Shown here piece by piece: positions 30,145 through 38,307 of a stretch of DNA of 38,880 bases. Source of the stretch: Candidatus Kuenenbacteria bacterium (lineage in GTDB: Bacteria > Patescibacteriota > Patescibacteriia > UBA11705 > JABHMO01); assembly GCA_013202715.1 (NCBI GenBank), contig JABMRF010000028.1:1-38880 (forward strand), read 5' to 3'. Position numbers and translations under genes: made by a program. The notes beneath the pieces were generated by a model that ran no database searches, was not told the DNA's origin, and saw only the letters and a program-made list of their open reading frames with translations. Positions within the stretch are counted from its first letter, which is position 1. Every line of letters starts with the position of its first letter.

Positions 30145-30454
30145 ATATCTCATAAATATCCGCAATCACCGCCGTTATCCTCCGCGCTTCGTCTTCAACC
30201 ACCTTTCCCTCGTATTCACCTGAGTGGGCTGTTGTATTTGAATATGACTCTTGCTTTTGATCGAGATGCAAACTGACTTCAAAAAAACTTTTTTGTTCTA
30301 CCAAATGCACATGAAATCGAGGATAATTACCACCACCCAGTTTACGGGTATAACTTGTAACTTCATGCTCTCGATCCTGCCACTCGCCGTAACTGCACTT
30401 TCGAATCAAGTCTCGTGGATTGTGGCCATCTCTGGTTGGGAATTTGAATTTCAT
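30143..30454 (-). CDS. Hypothetical protein, His/Arg-rich small domain
   Basis: 103-residue soluble protein. Visible features are KFKFPTRDGHNPRDLIRKCSYGEW, a YPRFHVHLVEQ strand, FFEVSLHLDQK and a helical end. The two closely spaced His in HVH and the His of SLHLD could bind metal, but I recognise no family. There is no ribosome site. The stop codon is inside the convergent gene's terminator. Confidence 0.68.
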   Translation of the reverse strand: MKFKFPTRDGHNPRDLIRKCSYGEWQDREHEVTSYTRKLGGGNYPRFHVHLVEQKSFFEVSLHLDQKQESYSNTTAHSGEYEGKVVEDEARRITAVIADIYEI

Positions 30455-30455
30455 C

Positions 30456-30575
30456 TAAATTATATTGCTTTATTGCTATATTGCTATATTGCCTGCTAGT
30501 CGAAGCTCTGATGAAATACAGAGCGTAGATTAGTTTAAGCAATATAACAGTATGGCAATATAACAGTGGAATGTT
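30456..30575. repeat. Intergenic repeat array, unit ATTGCTAT, with GCTCTG palindrome in its loop
   Basis: Four attgctat-type units (30463-30493) and at least two inverted gcaatataac units (30539-30568). The loop holds a third, shorter copy of the GCTCTG-N8-CAGAGC palindrome (30501-30525; 23 of 25 bases match the copy at 12070-12111). Confidence 0.75.
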
Positions 30576-30579
30576 TAGT

Positions 30580-33183
30580 TTAATATTTATAAATACCTTT
30601 TTGATTAAAAACCTTGGATCGAACAAATTTCCAGACTTCCATGCCAGCAATTATGACCAACGACGTTGCAATTAGCAGGCCAAAATCTTTCAAAGAAAGA
30701 GCGGCTGTTTTGAAGAAAATCGACATTGGCGTATAAATTACCAAGACCTGAAGTCCGAATGAAATCAAGATTGCGAGTAATAGTTTCCAATTGGAAAATG
30801 GATTTATTTTGAATACCGAACCGCCAGAACGATTATTGTAACTATTGAAAAGTTGAAGCATAACGAGAGATGTAAATGCCATAGTCTGCGCATAAATCAT
30901 ATTACCGCTGTAAAATTTAAAAATCAAGAGAGTAATAATCGTCATCACTGTGCCCACAAAAAACATTTCCAAAAGCGCTGACCTATTCATGATCGCTTCT
31001 TTTGGATTGCGCGGTGGTCTCCTCATAACCCGATGGCTGAGCGGCTCTGCGCTCAGCGCCAAGGCTGGCAGGCCGTCGGTAACCAAATTCATCCACAAAA
31101 TCTGGACCGCAACCAGTGGCACACCCAATCCAAGGATCACACCAAAAAAGATAGTTAATAATTCACCCAAGTTGCAGGACAACAAAAACCGAACAAACTT
31201 TCTGATATTCGTAAAAATATGCCGACCCTCTTCAACTGCATTTACAATTGATCGAAAATGGTTGTCCGTCAAAATCATATCAGCAGCCTCTTTCGAGACA
31301 TCGGTCCCAGAATTGACCGCCACACCTATATCAGCCATTTTTAACGCCGGCGCGTCATTCACTCCATCGCCGGTCATGGCCACGATATTATTTTTCTTTT
31401 TGTAAGCTTCCAGAATTTTTACTTTGTGTTCAGGACTTACCCGAGCGTAAATACTGGTCCTATTAATTATTCTGGCAAAATTCTTTTCGCTCATAGCTTC
31501 AATTTCTTCACCGGAAATTGCGTTTCCTTCAATGCCCACTTTTTTGCCAATGGCAATTGCCGTTAACTTGTGGTCACCGGTAATCATAGCCACTCTAATT
31601 CCGGCTTGTTTGCTAAGTAAAATAGCTTCTTTGACTCCGTCACGTGGCGGGTCAATCATGCCCATTAAACCAAGAAAAATTAGATTGTCTTCTTTTCCAT
31701 CTGGACTGTAAGCAAAACCCAAAACCCGAAGCGCATTTGCTGAATATTGGTCGCTAATTTTTTGAACTTCGTCAAAATGCTTTTTTTCTAATTTTTCAAT
31801 TCCGTCTGCGGTCTGAATCCGCTGACATTTTTTTAAAATAATTTCAGTTGCCCCTTTTAAGTGAAGAACTCTTTTTCCAGCCACTTCATTTACTGTATTC
31901 ATGTATTTATCTTCTGAGGTAAATGTCTTTTCGGCAACTCGCTTAAACTGTGGATAAATATCGGCCTTTTGTCCGACAACCAAGAGCGCAATTTCAGTGG
32001 GATCACCGAGAAAACTTTGATCGACTAGAGAGGCGTCATTGCAAAGCACACTGGTTTCAATCAAAGCTTTAATTTCTTTTGGATCAAATTTCTTTTTGTT
32101 TAATGTAAATTGTCCCTTTAGATCATAGCCTTTTCCACTGACATCAATTTGTTTTCCGTTTGCGTAAATTTTCTGAACGGTCATTTCATTTCTGGTTAAT
32201 GTCCCGGTTTTATCAGAGCAAATTACAGTTGTACTGCCCAGAGTTTCAACTGCTGATAATTTTCGAATCAAAACGTTTCGTTTAATCATTCTTTGCACGC
32301 CAATAGCCAAACAGATTGTAACGACGGCAGGGAGCCCCTCAGGAATCGCGGCTACGGCAAGTGAAACTGCGATCAAAAACATTTCCAGGAGCGGATAACC
32401 AATAATATAACCGGTTAAAAATATTACTAAGCATAGAACCAAAACTAAAATTCCTAGTTTAATTCCAAACTTTGATAATTTTTTTTGCAGAGGAGTTTCC
32501 TTATTTTCACTTTTCTGAATAATACCCGCAATGCGACCAATTTCAGTTTTCATGCCGGTTTTTACAACAATCGAAACCGCTTTTCCTGAAACCACAATAG
32601 AGGAAGAAAAAAGCATGTTTGTGCGGTCACTGAGAGGAGTGTCTTCACCCAAGACCTGAGGCTCCTTATTAACAGGAACACTTTCTCCGGTTAAGCTTGA
32701 TTCATCCACCTGAAGCTCAACATCTTTTAGTAAATAACAATCCGCCGGTACAGTTGCACCAGCTTCAAGGATAACAATATCCCCTGGTACTAATAAATGT
32801 GAATCAAGCTGTTGCTTTTTTCCATCCCGGATAACAACACAGGTCAGAGTGCTCATTTTTTTAAGCGCCTCAATTGCTTTGTCAGCTTTGAATTCCTGGA
32901 CAAACCCAAGCAGAGCATTTAAAATAATAATCGCGCCAATTACTGACGCATCTAAATATTCACCTAATAAAAATGAAATAACAAAAGCTATTATTAAAAT
33001 ATAAACAATAAAATTCGCAAACTGACCAATCAAAATCTTTAAAATCTTGTTTTCTTTTTTGCGTATTAATTCATTTCTACCGTATTTTTTTAACCTTTCA
33101 TCCGCTTGTTTTGAATCTAATCCTTTATCCGTTGCTTTGAATTCGTCAAATACTTGCTGTTTTGATAAAGTAAAATATTGCAT
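30580..33183 (-). CDS. Cation-transporting P-type ATPase, Ca2+ (P2) type
   Basis: Exports a cation, most likely Ca2+, at the cost of ATP. 867 residues from ATG 33183; the frame upstream is repeat sequence. N-terminal cation ATPase domain, A-domain LTGES, helix 4 AIPEGLPAVV with the Ca-binding Glu, phosphorylation site D324 in CSDKTGTLT, ATP-site KGATE, hinge TGDGVNDAPAL, and helix 6 WMNLVTDGLPALALS with the Asn and Asp of site I. These features fit PMCA/SERCA-like P2 pumps rather than heavy-metal P1B pumps. No Shine-Dalgarno sequence. Regulatory extensions are absent. Confidence 0.93.
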   Translation of the reverse strand: MQYFTLSKQQVFDEFKATDKGLDSKQADERLKKYGRNELIRKKENKILKILIGQFANFIVYILIIAFVISFLLGEYLDASVIGAIIILNALLGFVQEFKADKAIEALKKMSTLTCVVIRDGKKQQLDSHLLVPGDIVILEAGATVPADCYLLKDVELQVDESSLTGESVPVNKEPQVLGEDTPLSDRTNMLFSSSIVVSGKAVSIVVKTGMKTEIGRIAGIIQKSENKETPLQKKLSKFGIKLGILVLVLCLVIFLTGYIIGYPLLEMFLIAVSLAVAAIPEGLPAVVTICLAIGVQRMIKRNVLIRKLSAVETLGSTTVICSDKTGTLTRNEMTVQKIYANGKQIDVSGKGYDLKGQFTLNKKKFDPKEIKALIETSVLCNDASLVDQSFLGDPTEIALLVVGQKADIYPQFKRVAEKTFTSEDKYMNTVNEVAGKRVLHLKGATEIILKKCQRIQTADGIEKLEKKHFDEVQKISDQYSANALRVLGFAYSPDGKEDNLIFLGLMGMIDPPRDGVKEAILLSKQAGIRVAMITGDHKLTAIAIGKKVGIEGNAISGEEIEAMSEKNFARIINRTSIYARVSPEHKVKILEAYKKKNNIVAMTGDGVNDAPALKMADIGVAVNSGTDVSKEAADMILTDNHFRSIVNAVEEGRHIFTNIRKFVRFLLSCNLGELLTIFFGVILGLGVPLVAVQILWMNLVTDGLPALALSAEPLSHRVMRRPPRNPKEAIMNRSALLEMFFVGTVMTIITLLIFKFYSGNMIYAQTMAFTSLVMLQLFNSYNNRSGGSVFKINPFSNWKLLLAILISFGLQVLVIYTPMSIFFKTAALSLKDFGLLIATSLVIIAGMEVWKFVRSKVFNQKGIYKY

Positions 33184-33286
33184 AATTTTGAAATAGGAAA
33201 TAGGAAACTGAAAACTTGGGTTAAAACTAAACAAAAAACACATCAGGCTCTACCCAAATTTCAAATTTCTAGTTTCCAGTTTCTTT
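33184..33286. repeat. Intergenic repeat array, unit GAAACTGGAAAT
   Basis: gaaataggaaataggaaactgaaaac units, then inverted aaatttcaaatttctagtttccagtttc units after a spacer. It is the same family as 10260-10356 and 21696-21808, and lies upstream of the P-type ATPase gene. Confidence 0.75.
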
Positions 33287-33332
33287 GTTATAATTATAGC
33301 AAATATTAACTTAATTAACAATTATAATTTTT

Positions 33333-33361
33333 TTGACAAAGATCAAAATATAGAGTAATAT
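33333..33361 (+). promoter_or_regulatory. Promoter of metK
   Basis: TTGACA (33333-33338), 17-bp spacer, TAATAT (33356-33361). Transcription should start near 33368. Confidence 0.85.
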
Positions 33362-33367
33362 GTTCAA

Positions 33368-33442
33368 AGAATGTTGTCCTTTGTAATTTTTATAATACAG
33401 GCAAGGCCAAAGTGCTTTACCAACAACGCTAAAGGAGCAATC
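33368..33442 (+). promoter_or_regulatory. Structured metK leader, candidate pseudoknot regulator
   Basis: 75-nt leader. TGTTG (33372-33376) can pair with CAACA (33421-33425). TCCTTT (33377-33382) can pair with AAAGGA of the ribosome site (33431-33436). The two helices cross, which is an H-type pseudoknot hiding the ribosome site. GCTAAAGGAG at the 3' edge is reminiscent of the 3' strand of SAM-II/SAM-V class riboswitches, but I cannot match the rest of those motifs. Confidence 0.4.
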
Positions 33443-34570
33443 ATGATTACAGGATTTTCAAACGAGATTATGGCCACGCTTCACCGATCAGCAGAATCAG
33501 TTACGCCCGGACATCCGGACAAAATCTGCGATCAGCTGGCCGACACTCTGGTTGACCTGGCTTTGGCCCAAGGGTCCAATTGCCGGATGGCGGCGGAAGT
33601 TACCGGCGGACACAATGAACTGTTCATCACCGGCGAAGCCAAAGTTAAGCAGGATCTTGATGAATTCAAAAAAGAAAGCGTGGATGACATCCACCGCGTT
33701 TACCATGAAATTACGGGAAGCGAACTGGCAACCGTAATCTTCAATCTGGTCATGCAGTCGCCTGAGATTGCACAGGGCGTTGACACCGGCGGAGCCGGAG
33801 ACCAGGGCGTGATGATTGGTTACGCCACCGATGAAAACCCGGAAATGGTGCCTCAGCCCTTCTTGCTGGCACGCCGACTGACTGACGAGATGTTCCGCCT
33901 TCAGCAGACCAGAGGACTGCCCTGGATCAAGAGCGACGGCAAGAGCGAAATCGTGATGTGCGGAGATAAAGTCATTGCGCTGGTGATTGGAATCCAGCAC
34001 GCTGAAGATGTTTCTCAGGAACAGATCAAGGCGGACCTTCTGGAAAGAGTCATCAATCCGATCATCGGCTACCTGCCAGATCACCATGTGATCAACGGTA
34101 CCGGTAAATTCGTTCTCGGTGGCTTCGATGCAGACTCCGGAACAACCGGCCGAAAACTGATTGTGGATAACTATGGGCCGGAGATTCCCATTGGCGGTGG
34201 CGCCTACTCCGGCAAAGATCCGACCAAGGTGGATCGATCCGCAGCGTACATGGCTCGCTACATTGCAAAGAACATTGTGGCGCATGGAATCGAGAGAGCG
34301 CATCGCGCCCTGGTCCAGATCGCCTATGTCATCGGCGTAGCCGAGCCGGTTGGGCTCATCGCCGTAACTGAAACTGGCACGGATGTTTCCGGCTGGGTCC
34401 GAGAAAACTTTGATCTGCGGCCACGTGCGATCTTCGAAAGACTGAATCTGTGGCGGCCGATTTACAGAACTGTAAATGTTGGCGGTCATTACGGTGTTGA
34501 TCACACCAATCCTGCAAATGCAGACAAGCTGGACATCTGGACGTGGGAACAGATTGATCTGAGCCTGTAG
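33443..34570 (+). CDS. metK: S-adenosylmethionine synthase MetK
   Basis: Makes SAM from methionine and ATP. 375 residues from ATG 33443, set by AAAGGAG 6 nt upstream; the in-frame ATG at 33371 lies at the transcription start. Motifs: GHPDKICDQ (23-31, ATP and Mg), GAGDQGVMIGYATDE (methionine/ATP loop), GGFDADSGTTGRK, and the P-loop-like GGGAYSGKDPTKVDRSAAY. All are intact. Length is near the bacterial norm. Codon use is clearly richer in G/C than in the flanking genes. SAM serves cfa and the radical SAM proteins of this window. Confidence 0.96.
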   Translation: MITGFSNEIMATLHRSAESVTPGHPDKICDQLADTLVDLALAQGSNCRMAAEVTGGHNELFITGEAKVKQDLDEFKKESVDDIHRVYHEITGSELATVIFNLVMQSPEIAQGVDTGGAGDQGVMIGYATDENPEMVPQPFLLARRLTDEMFRLQQTRGLPWIKSDGKSEIVMCGDKVIALVIGIQHAEDVSQEQIKADLLERVINPIIGYLPDHHVINGTGKFVLGGFDADSGTTGRKLIVDNYGPEIPIGGGAYSGKDPTKVDRSAAYMARYIAKNIVAHGIERAHRALVQIAYVIGVAEPVGLIAVTETGTDVSGWVRENFDLRPRAIFERLNLWRPIYRTVNVGGHYGVDHTNPANADKLDIWTWEQIDLSL

Positions 34571-34578
34571 AATCACAT

Positions 34579-34609
34579 TCACCTCGACAAACATGTCGGG
34601 GTGATTTTA
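34579..34609 (+). terminator. Terminator of metK
   Basis: TCACCTCGACA-AACA-TGTCGGGGTGA, an 11-bp stem with one G-T pair, followed by TTTTAATT. Confidence 0.85.
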
Positions 34610-34614
34610 ATTAA

Positions 34615-34706
34615 GGGTACTACAAGATTACAAGATACTTTACAAGGTCATACAAGATTAACTCCAAAAAACCCTTCATCTTATCTAATCTTGTACATCT
34701 TGTACG
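34615..34706. repeat. Intergenic repeat array, unit TACAAGAT
   Basis: Four tacaagat-type units (34618-34662), a spacer, then inverted atcttatctaatcttgtac and atcttgtac units. The last inverted unit ends 4 bp before the -35 of the next promoter. Confidence 0.8.
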
Positions 34707-34709
34707 GCC

Positions 34710-34738
34710 TTGACAATATTCAAATTTGATGCTAATGT
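34710..34738 (+). promoter_or_regulatory. Promoter of the 34777-35004 gene
   Basis: TTGACA (34710-34715), 17-bp spacer, TAATGT (34733-34738). An AACGTTAACA palindrome-like stretch follows. Confidence 0.75.
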
Positions 34739-34776
34739 TAAACGTTAACAATACAGGTCATAAAAAGGGGAAAATC

Positions 34777-35004
34777 ATGGACCGAATTGAAACTTACTGC
34801 TCAACATTTCTTGAGTTGGTACTGACGGATGGCAGAACCAAAAGAGCAAAAGAGCTCAAGGATAAACTCCAACATCTGCTATCTAAAGCCACAGATACTG
34901 AAATAGTCAAAATGTCCAGAATATTAAAGGGCTATTATTGCCCAGATGACATCAGAAAAATGAGAAAAAGACGTGATGATCTTCGACGGGAATTTGCTCA
35001 CTAG
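34777..35004 (+). CDS. Small helical charged protein, unknown
   Basis: 75 residues from ATG 34777, set by AAAAAGGGG 6 nt upstream and by the promoter; the earlier ATG at 34726 precedes the transcription start. All-helical and highly charged: RTKRAKELKDKLQHLLSKATD, a GYYCPDDI turn, and a basic end KMRKRRDDLRREFAH. No family is recognised; a nucleic-acid-binding or adaptor role is only a guess from charge. Own promoter and terminator. Confidence 0.72.
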   Translation: MDRIETYCSTFLELVLTDGRTKRAKELKDKLQHLLSKATDTEIVKMSRILKGYYCPDDIRKMRKRRDDLRREFAH

Positions 35005-35021
35005 CATTCTATTCACGGAAC

Positions 35022-35056
35022 AAAAAAAACCGCCCCATCAACTGGAGCGGATTTTT
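35022..35056. terminator. Bidirectional terminator
   Basis: CCGC-C-CCA and TGG-A-GCGG pair with one mismatch, with eight A before and six T after. It serves both convergent genes. Confidence 0.8.
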
Positions 35057-35067
35057 TATTTACAAAA

Positions 35068-35409
35068 TTAGTCTGAAAATGCCAGCCAACCTTGATAAAC
35101 GAGATTTACAATTGGAATGATCATAAGAACACCCAACCATTTTTCTTTACCACGCGCCTCTGTAATTTTCACCCACAAATAAATAATGAAAATTAAATTT
35201 GCCAGCGGAACAAATAGAATCAAAATCCACCAAAATGAAAGTTTTCCAATCATCAACATTAAAAAAATGTTTACTAGCGGGATCCAAGCGAGCCAAGGAT
35301 GTTTTGTGCTTGTTTTTTTTGCAATAAAATGCAGACACAACGAAGTATAAACGTACATCGCAACAACAAGAAACCAATAGAGGACTTGAAGTCCTAAAGA
35401 ATTTTCCAT
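35068..35409 (-). CDS. Small membrane protein, DUF5684-like
   Basis: 113 residues with four hydrophobic segments. The repeated W--W-PLVN motif (HPWLAWIPLVNIFLMLMIGK) and a final LGVLMIIPIVNLVYQGWLAF are typical of DUF5684-like proteins. Function is unknown. The family call is by motif memory. No ribosome site. Confidence 0.65.
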   Translation of the reverse strand: MENSLGLQVLYWFLVVAMYVYTSLCLHFIAKKTSTKHPWLAWIPLVNIFLMLMIGKLSFWWILILFVPLANLIFIIYLWVKITEARGKEKWLGVLMIIPIVNLVYQGWLAFSD

Positions 35410-35464
35410 AGATTTTTTATTTATTATTTATTAAATTCTCAATATCAATCTCTTTAATAATGTT

Positions 35465-36571
35465 TTATCTAATACTTTTATACCCGCCCCGCACTCCTCC
35501 TTTTGAAAGGACGATCTGCCAGAGTTGATTTTTGCGGGCCCGGAATGAACCGGAGCAGGAGAGTAAATAATATGACCACATGCGAAAAAAACGCTCGCCA
35601 TATTTATCTTTGATCTGATCCCAGCCGTCTACAAAATTATTATACCATATCATCAGTGTTTTGTCATAATCTACGCCAAAGCTGTGCCAGTCTTCGAGCA
35701 CAAATAATCCTTCGATAGCTGAACTTATTTGTTTGGCTGAAGGAAGCATAGAATTTGGGAAAATATATTTTGAAATCCAGGGATCGGTTGCACGTACAGA
35801 TTTATTGCCGGCAATTGTATGCAGCATTTGTAGACCGCCGGGTTTCAAATTCTTTTCCACGACCTGCATAAATGTTTTGTAATTTTTGCAACCAACGTGC
35901 TCAAACATGCCCACTGAAACAATTGCGTCAAACTTTTCATCGACTTTTCGATAATCTTGAAGTCGAATTTCAACCGGCAACCCTTTGCATCTTTTCTTGG
36001 CCAGTTTAGCTTGCTCTCTTGAAACTGTAATGCCAACGCAGGTAACTCCATATTTCTTTGCAGCAAATCTGACAAAACCTCCCCAGCCACATCCAACGTC
36101 AAGAACTTTCATTCCGGATTTAAGTTTCAACTTTTTGCAAATCAAATCCAACTTAGCATCTTGAGCTTCATCCAAAGTCTTGGCATCTTTCCAATAACCA
36201 CAAGTGTAAGCCATATTCTTGTCCAGCATTATTTCATAAAGGTCGTTACCAATATCATAATGATGCTCGCCGATCCTAAAAGCTCTTTTTACGCTTTGTA
36301 AATTTGTAAGCTTTGCTTTCAAGAAAGTAAATACAAGTGCACTGTAATCACGCACCTTTTTATCCAGATCAGCGCTAAGAATTTTATCAAAAAATTGGTC
36401 TAACTTTTTGCAGTCCCACCAGCCATCCATATATGATTCACCCAAAGCCAATGAACCTCCGCTTAATATGCGTGAGTATAATTTTTCATTTTCAACCTGA
36501 ATGTCCCACGGCCGATTGCCGTTGATTTTTACGTCGGCTAAATCAAAGATTTGTTGAATTTTTTGCTTCAT
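35465..36571 (-). CDS. cfa: Cyclopropane-fatty-acyl-phospholipid synthase family (SAM-dependent)
   Basis: Adds a methylene group from SAM across cis double bonds of membrane phospholipid acyl chains. 368 residues. N-terminal lipid domain with LALGESYMDGWWDC; family signature HYDIGNDLYE (104-113); AYTCGYW; SAM site VLDVGCGWGGF (156-166); EHVGCKNY, which carries the catalytic-site Glu and Gly; and the FPNSMLPSAKQI segment. The length suits the family. It starts 21 nt after the SplB-like gene on the same strand and is probably co-transcribed with it. Confidence 0.93.
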   Translation of the reverse strand: MKQKIQQIFDLADVKINGNRPWDIQVENEKLYSRILSGGSLALGESYMDGWWDCKKLDQFFDKILSADLDKKVRDYSALVFTFLKAKLTNLQSVKRAFRIGEHHYDIGNDLYEIMLDKNMAYTCGYWKDAKTLDEAQDAKLDLICKKLKLKSGMKVLDVGCGWGGFVRFAAKKYGVTCVGITVSREQAKLAKKRCKGLPVEIRLQDYRKVDEKFDAIVSVGMFEHVGCKNYKTFMQVVEKNLKPGGLQMLHTIAGNKSVRATDPWISKYIFPNSMLPSAKQISSAIEGLFVLEDWHSFGVDYDKTLMIWYNNFVDGWDQIKDKYGERFFRMWSYYLLSCSGSFRARKNQLWQIVLSKGGVRGGYKSIR

Positions 36572-36592
36572 ATAAATTAAATTGCTAAACTG

Positions 36593-37489
36593 TTATATTG
36601 TTGTATTGCTCGATTGTTGTATTGCTCGAAACAACGGATGGTTAAACTTTGTGCAAACCGGCAAATCAGTCTGACCAATCATATCAGCATTATCAGCTGA
36701 ACAAATTCGGGCCTTGATACCGTGTTTTTCAAAAGCCTCAACCAAACGTTTAAATATCAACTTTCTTTTTTCTAAAGGTAATGTCTGCCCTACTTTGGTA
36801 ATAACTTGCCTTGTGTCAGTCATACTATTAACCGCCTGCAAGACTGCCGGCTCTCCAGAATCAATCATAGCCTGCCTCTGCTTGACTGGCAAAACACTTG
36901 TACCCATCACACAGCGAGCAACACCAACTTCAGCCAAAGCTTTTGGCAAATCTTCAATATCATCTTCAGCTTCGTAAATTTCAAACCACGGCATAATAAC
37001 CGGCAAAACAGGTACGCCGGCGCTGATTAATTTATCAATTGTCTTTAATCGGTCAGACGCCGCGACTGCACCTGGCTCAAGTATTGAAAGTAACCTGTTG
37101 TTTAAACTTGGGATAGAAATCTGAACAACCACTCGATGCTTATTTTTAATTAATAAATCGATTGTTTTGTCCGGTATAATTTGCTTGGTAATAACCAACG
37201 GCACAAAACTCGTAATGGTTTTGAAAATATTTTCCAATAAATAATGGGTCAACTCTTGATTTTCATCCAAAAAACAATCAGACACCGCGCTAAAATAAGC
37301 GCCACTATAATTTTTCAATTCATTTAATACATTATCCGCGCCAATTGCAAGCACCTGATCATCTGAAAATTTTCGTTGGTATAAATCGCAATACAAGCAC
37401 GGTTTGGGACATCTAAAATCAAACGCAATCACTGGCACGTCTTGGCAAGGGTACATTGGTTTTACCAGTTTAACTATATTTTTGTTCAT
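36593..37489 (-). CDS. Radical SAM protein, SplB/DNA-repair photolyase-like
   Basis: 298 residues. The canonical cluster motif C27-P-K-P-C31-L-Y-C34 lies after FDFRCPKPCLYC. The barrel continues with VVVQISIPSLNNRLLSILEPGAVAASDRLKTID, the pattern of spore-photoproduct-lyase-like proteins (COG1533). PVLPVIMPWF follows. The substrate may be damaged DNA, but many members of this group are uncharacterised. The last residues (RAIQQSSNTTI) are encoded by a tandem repeat, so the natural C-terminus was probably altered. It overlaps no neighbour; cfa follows after 21 nt. Confidence 0.8.
   Translation of the reverse strand: MNKNIVKLVKPMYPCQDVPVIAFDFRCPKPCLYCDLYQRKFSDDQVLAIGADNVLNELKNYSGAYFSAVSDCFLDENQELTHYLLENIFKTITSFVPLVITKQIIPDKTIDLLIKNKHRVVVQISIPSLNNRLLSILEPGAVAASDRLKTIDKLISAGVPVLPVIMPWFEIYEAEDDIEDLPKALAEVGVARCVMGTSVLPVKQRQAMIDSGEPAVLQAVNSMTDTRQVITKVGQTLPLEKRKLIFKRLVEAFEKHGIKARICSADNADMIGQTDLPVCTKFNHPLFRAIQQSSNTTI
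36594..36634. repeat. Tandem ATTGTTGTATTGCTCG repeat in the SplB-like gene end
   Basis: Two copies of attgttgtattgctcg and a partial third overlap the last ten codons and stop of the 36593-37489 gene. Confidence 0.75.
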
Positions 37490-37504
37490 TATGGATTACT
37501 AATT

Positions 37505-37942
37505 TTATTTAATTAAATCTAAATTTCCATTCAAAACAACCGGCTCAATTGCCAGAACTTCATCTCTATGCATCATATCAGGAATTTCGTTGAAAAGAAA
37601 GATTTTTTTGTCCAAAACATGAGCAAATCCGATTTCCAAAAAGGTATTTGCGCCGATATAATTTTTAATTCCTTTTTTATCAATATTTAAAACCAAAATC
37701 GCATCCGCTTCTTTGATTAATCTATGATGTTTTTTAATTAAATCTTCTTCTGATTTCTGCCGATACTCAAGATCGCCTTGTGCCTCTTTTACTGCCACAA
37801 ATTCTTCCAAGCTCAAGTCGCCGGCTAATATCTTTTGCGTATATTTGGGAATTTCAACAACATGACCCATAGCAGTCAACTCATCAGCCGCTTGTTTGAT
37901 TTCATTGGTAAAATTTATGCTGGCGCAGATTACTAGCTTCAT
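37505..37942 (-). CDS. Nucleoside 2-deoxyribosyltransferase-like protein
   Basis: 145 residues with a Rossmann-like fold. The start LVICASINFTNEIKQAADEL, then ADAILVLNIDKKG, NYIGANTFLEIGFAHVLDKKIFLFNEIPD, match the nucleoside 2-deoxyribosyltransferase-like superfamily. The Glu in FLEIGFA is at the catalytic or binding position. True base-exchange activity is unproven; many relatives hydrolyse nucleotides. No ribosome site. The SplB-like gene follows after 15 nt. Confidence 0.75.
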   Translation of the reverse strand: MKLVICASINFTNEIKQAADELTAMGHVVEIPKYTQKILAGDLSLEEFVAVKEAQGDLEYRQKSEEDLIKKHHRLIKEADAILVLNIDKKGIKNYIGANTFLEIGFAHVLDKKIFLFNEIPDMMHRDEVLAIEPVVLNGNLDLIK

Positions 37943-37944
37943 AG

Positions 37945-37992
37945 GGATTAGCTTATAGGTAATAGATAATAGGTAATAGCTTATAGCTGATA
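37945..37992. repeat. Intergenic repeat, unit TAGGTAATAG
   Basis: agcttataggtaatag, ataataggtaatag and cttatagctgatag follow one another as degenerate direct units. The outer AGCTTATAG/TAGCTTATAGCT elements are partly palindromic. Confidence 0.7.
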
Positions 37993-38014
37993 GACGAAAG
38001 TCAACTGTTAGGTG

Positions 38015-38302
38015 TTAGGTCGAGATCTTTTGGAAATAAGCTTCCACACCCTCGATTACTGCAGGATAAGTCAGAACACCTTTACAACCTTTCAGATGCT
38101 CTTTTAATTTACCCTCGTCAAAAGCTTTTCTCATTGCCTGAAACTCTTCAACTTCAATATAAGGCAGGTGCATGGGTTTACTGAGTGGTTCAACCCAGCC
38201 GGTGGGCGTAAACCATCGAAGATGTGATTCTAATTGCAGAGCTAAAAGATCATCGCCCTTAGCTTCTTGTGGCTGAAATTCATCGAAGTTTTCTTTGGAC
38301 AT
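38015..38302 (-). CDS. Hypothetical small protein
   Basis: 95 residues. FQPQEAKGDDLLALQLESHL, then a conserved-looking WFTPTGWVEPLSKPMHLPYIEVEEFQ, then a helical end with GCKGVLTYPAVIEGVEAYF. Soluble, with no known motif. It starts 5 nt after the 38308-38613 gene and is almost certainly in one operon with it. Confidence 0.68.
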   Translation of the reverse strand: MSKENFDEFQPQEAKGDDLLALQLESHLRWFTPTGWVEPLSKPMHLPYIEVEEFQAMRKAFDEGKLKEHLKGCKGVLTYPAVIEGVEAYFQKIST

Positions 38303-38307
38303 AAATT

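Noticed and set aside
33368..33442. Firm assignment of the metK leader to SAM-II or SAM-V
   Set aside because: Only the 3' GCTAAAGGAG element and the pseudoknot topology are suggestive; I could not align the remaining conserved positions from memory.
33497..34594. Long antisense ORF (365 codons) opposite metK
   Set aside because: It is the mirror of a strongly coding, G/C-richer gene with every metK motif intact; the antisense frame has no ribosome site or recognisable domain.
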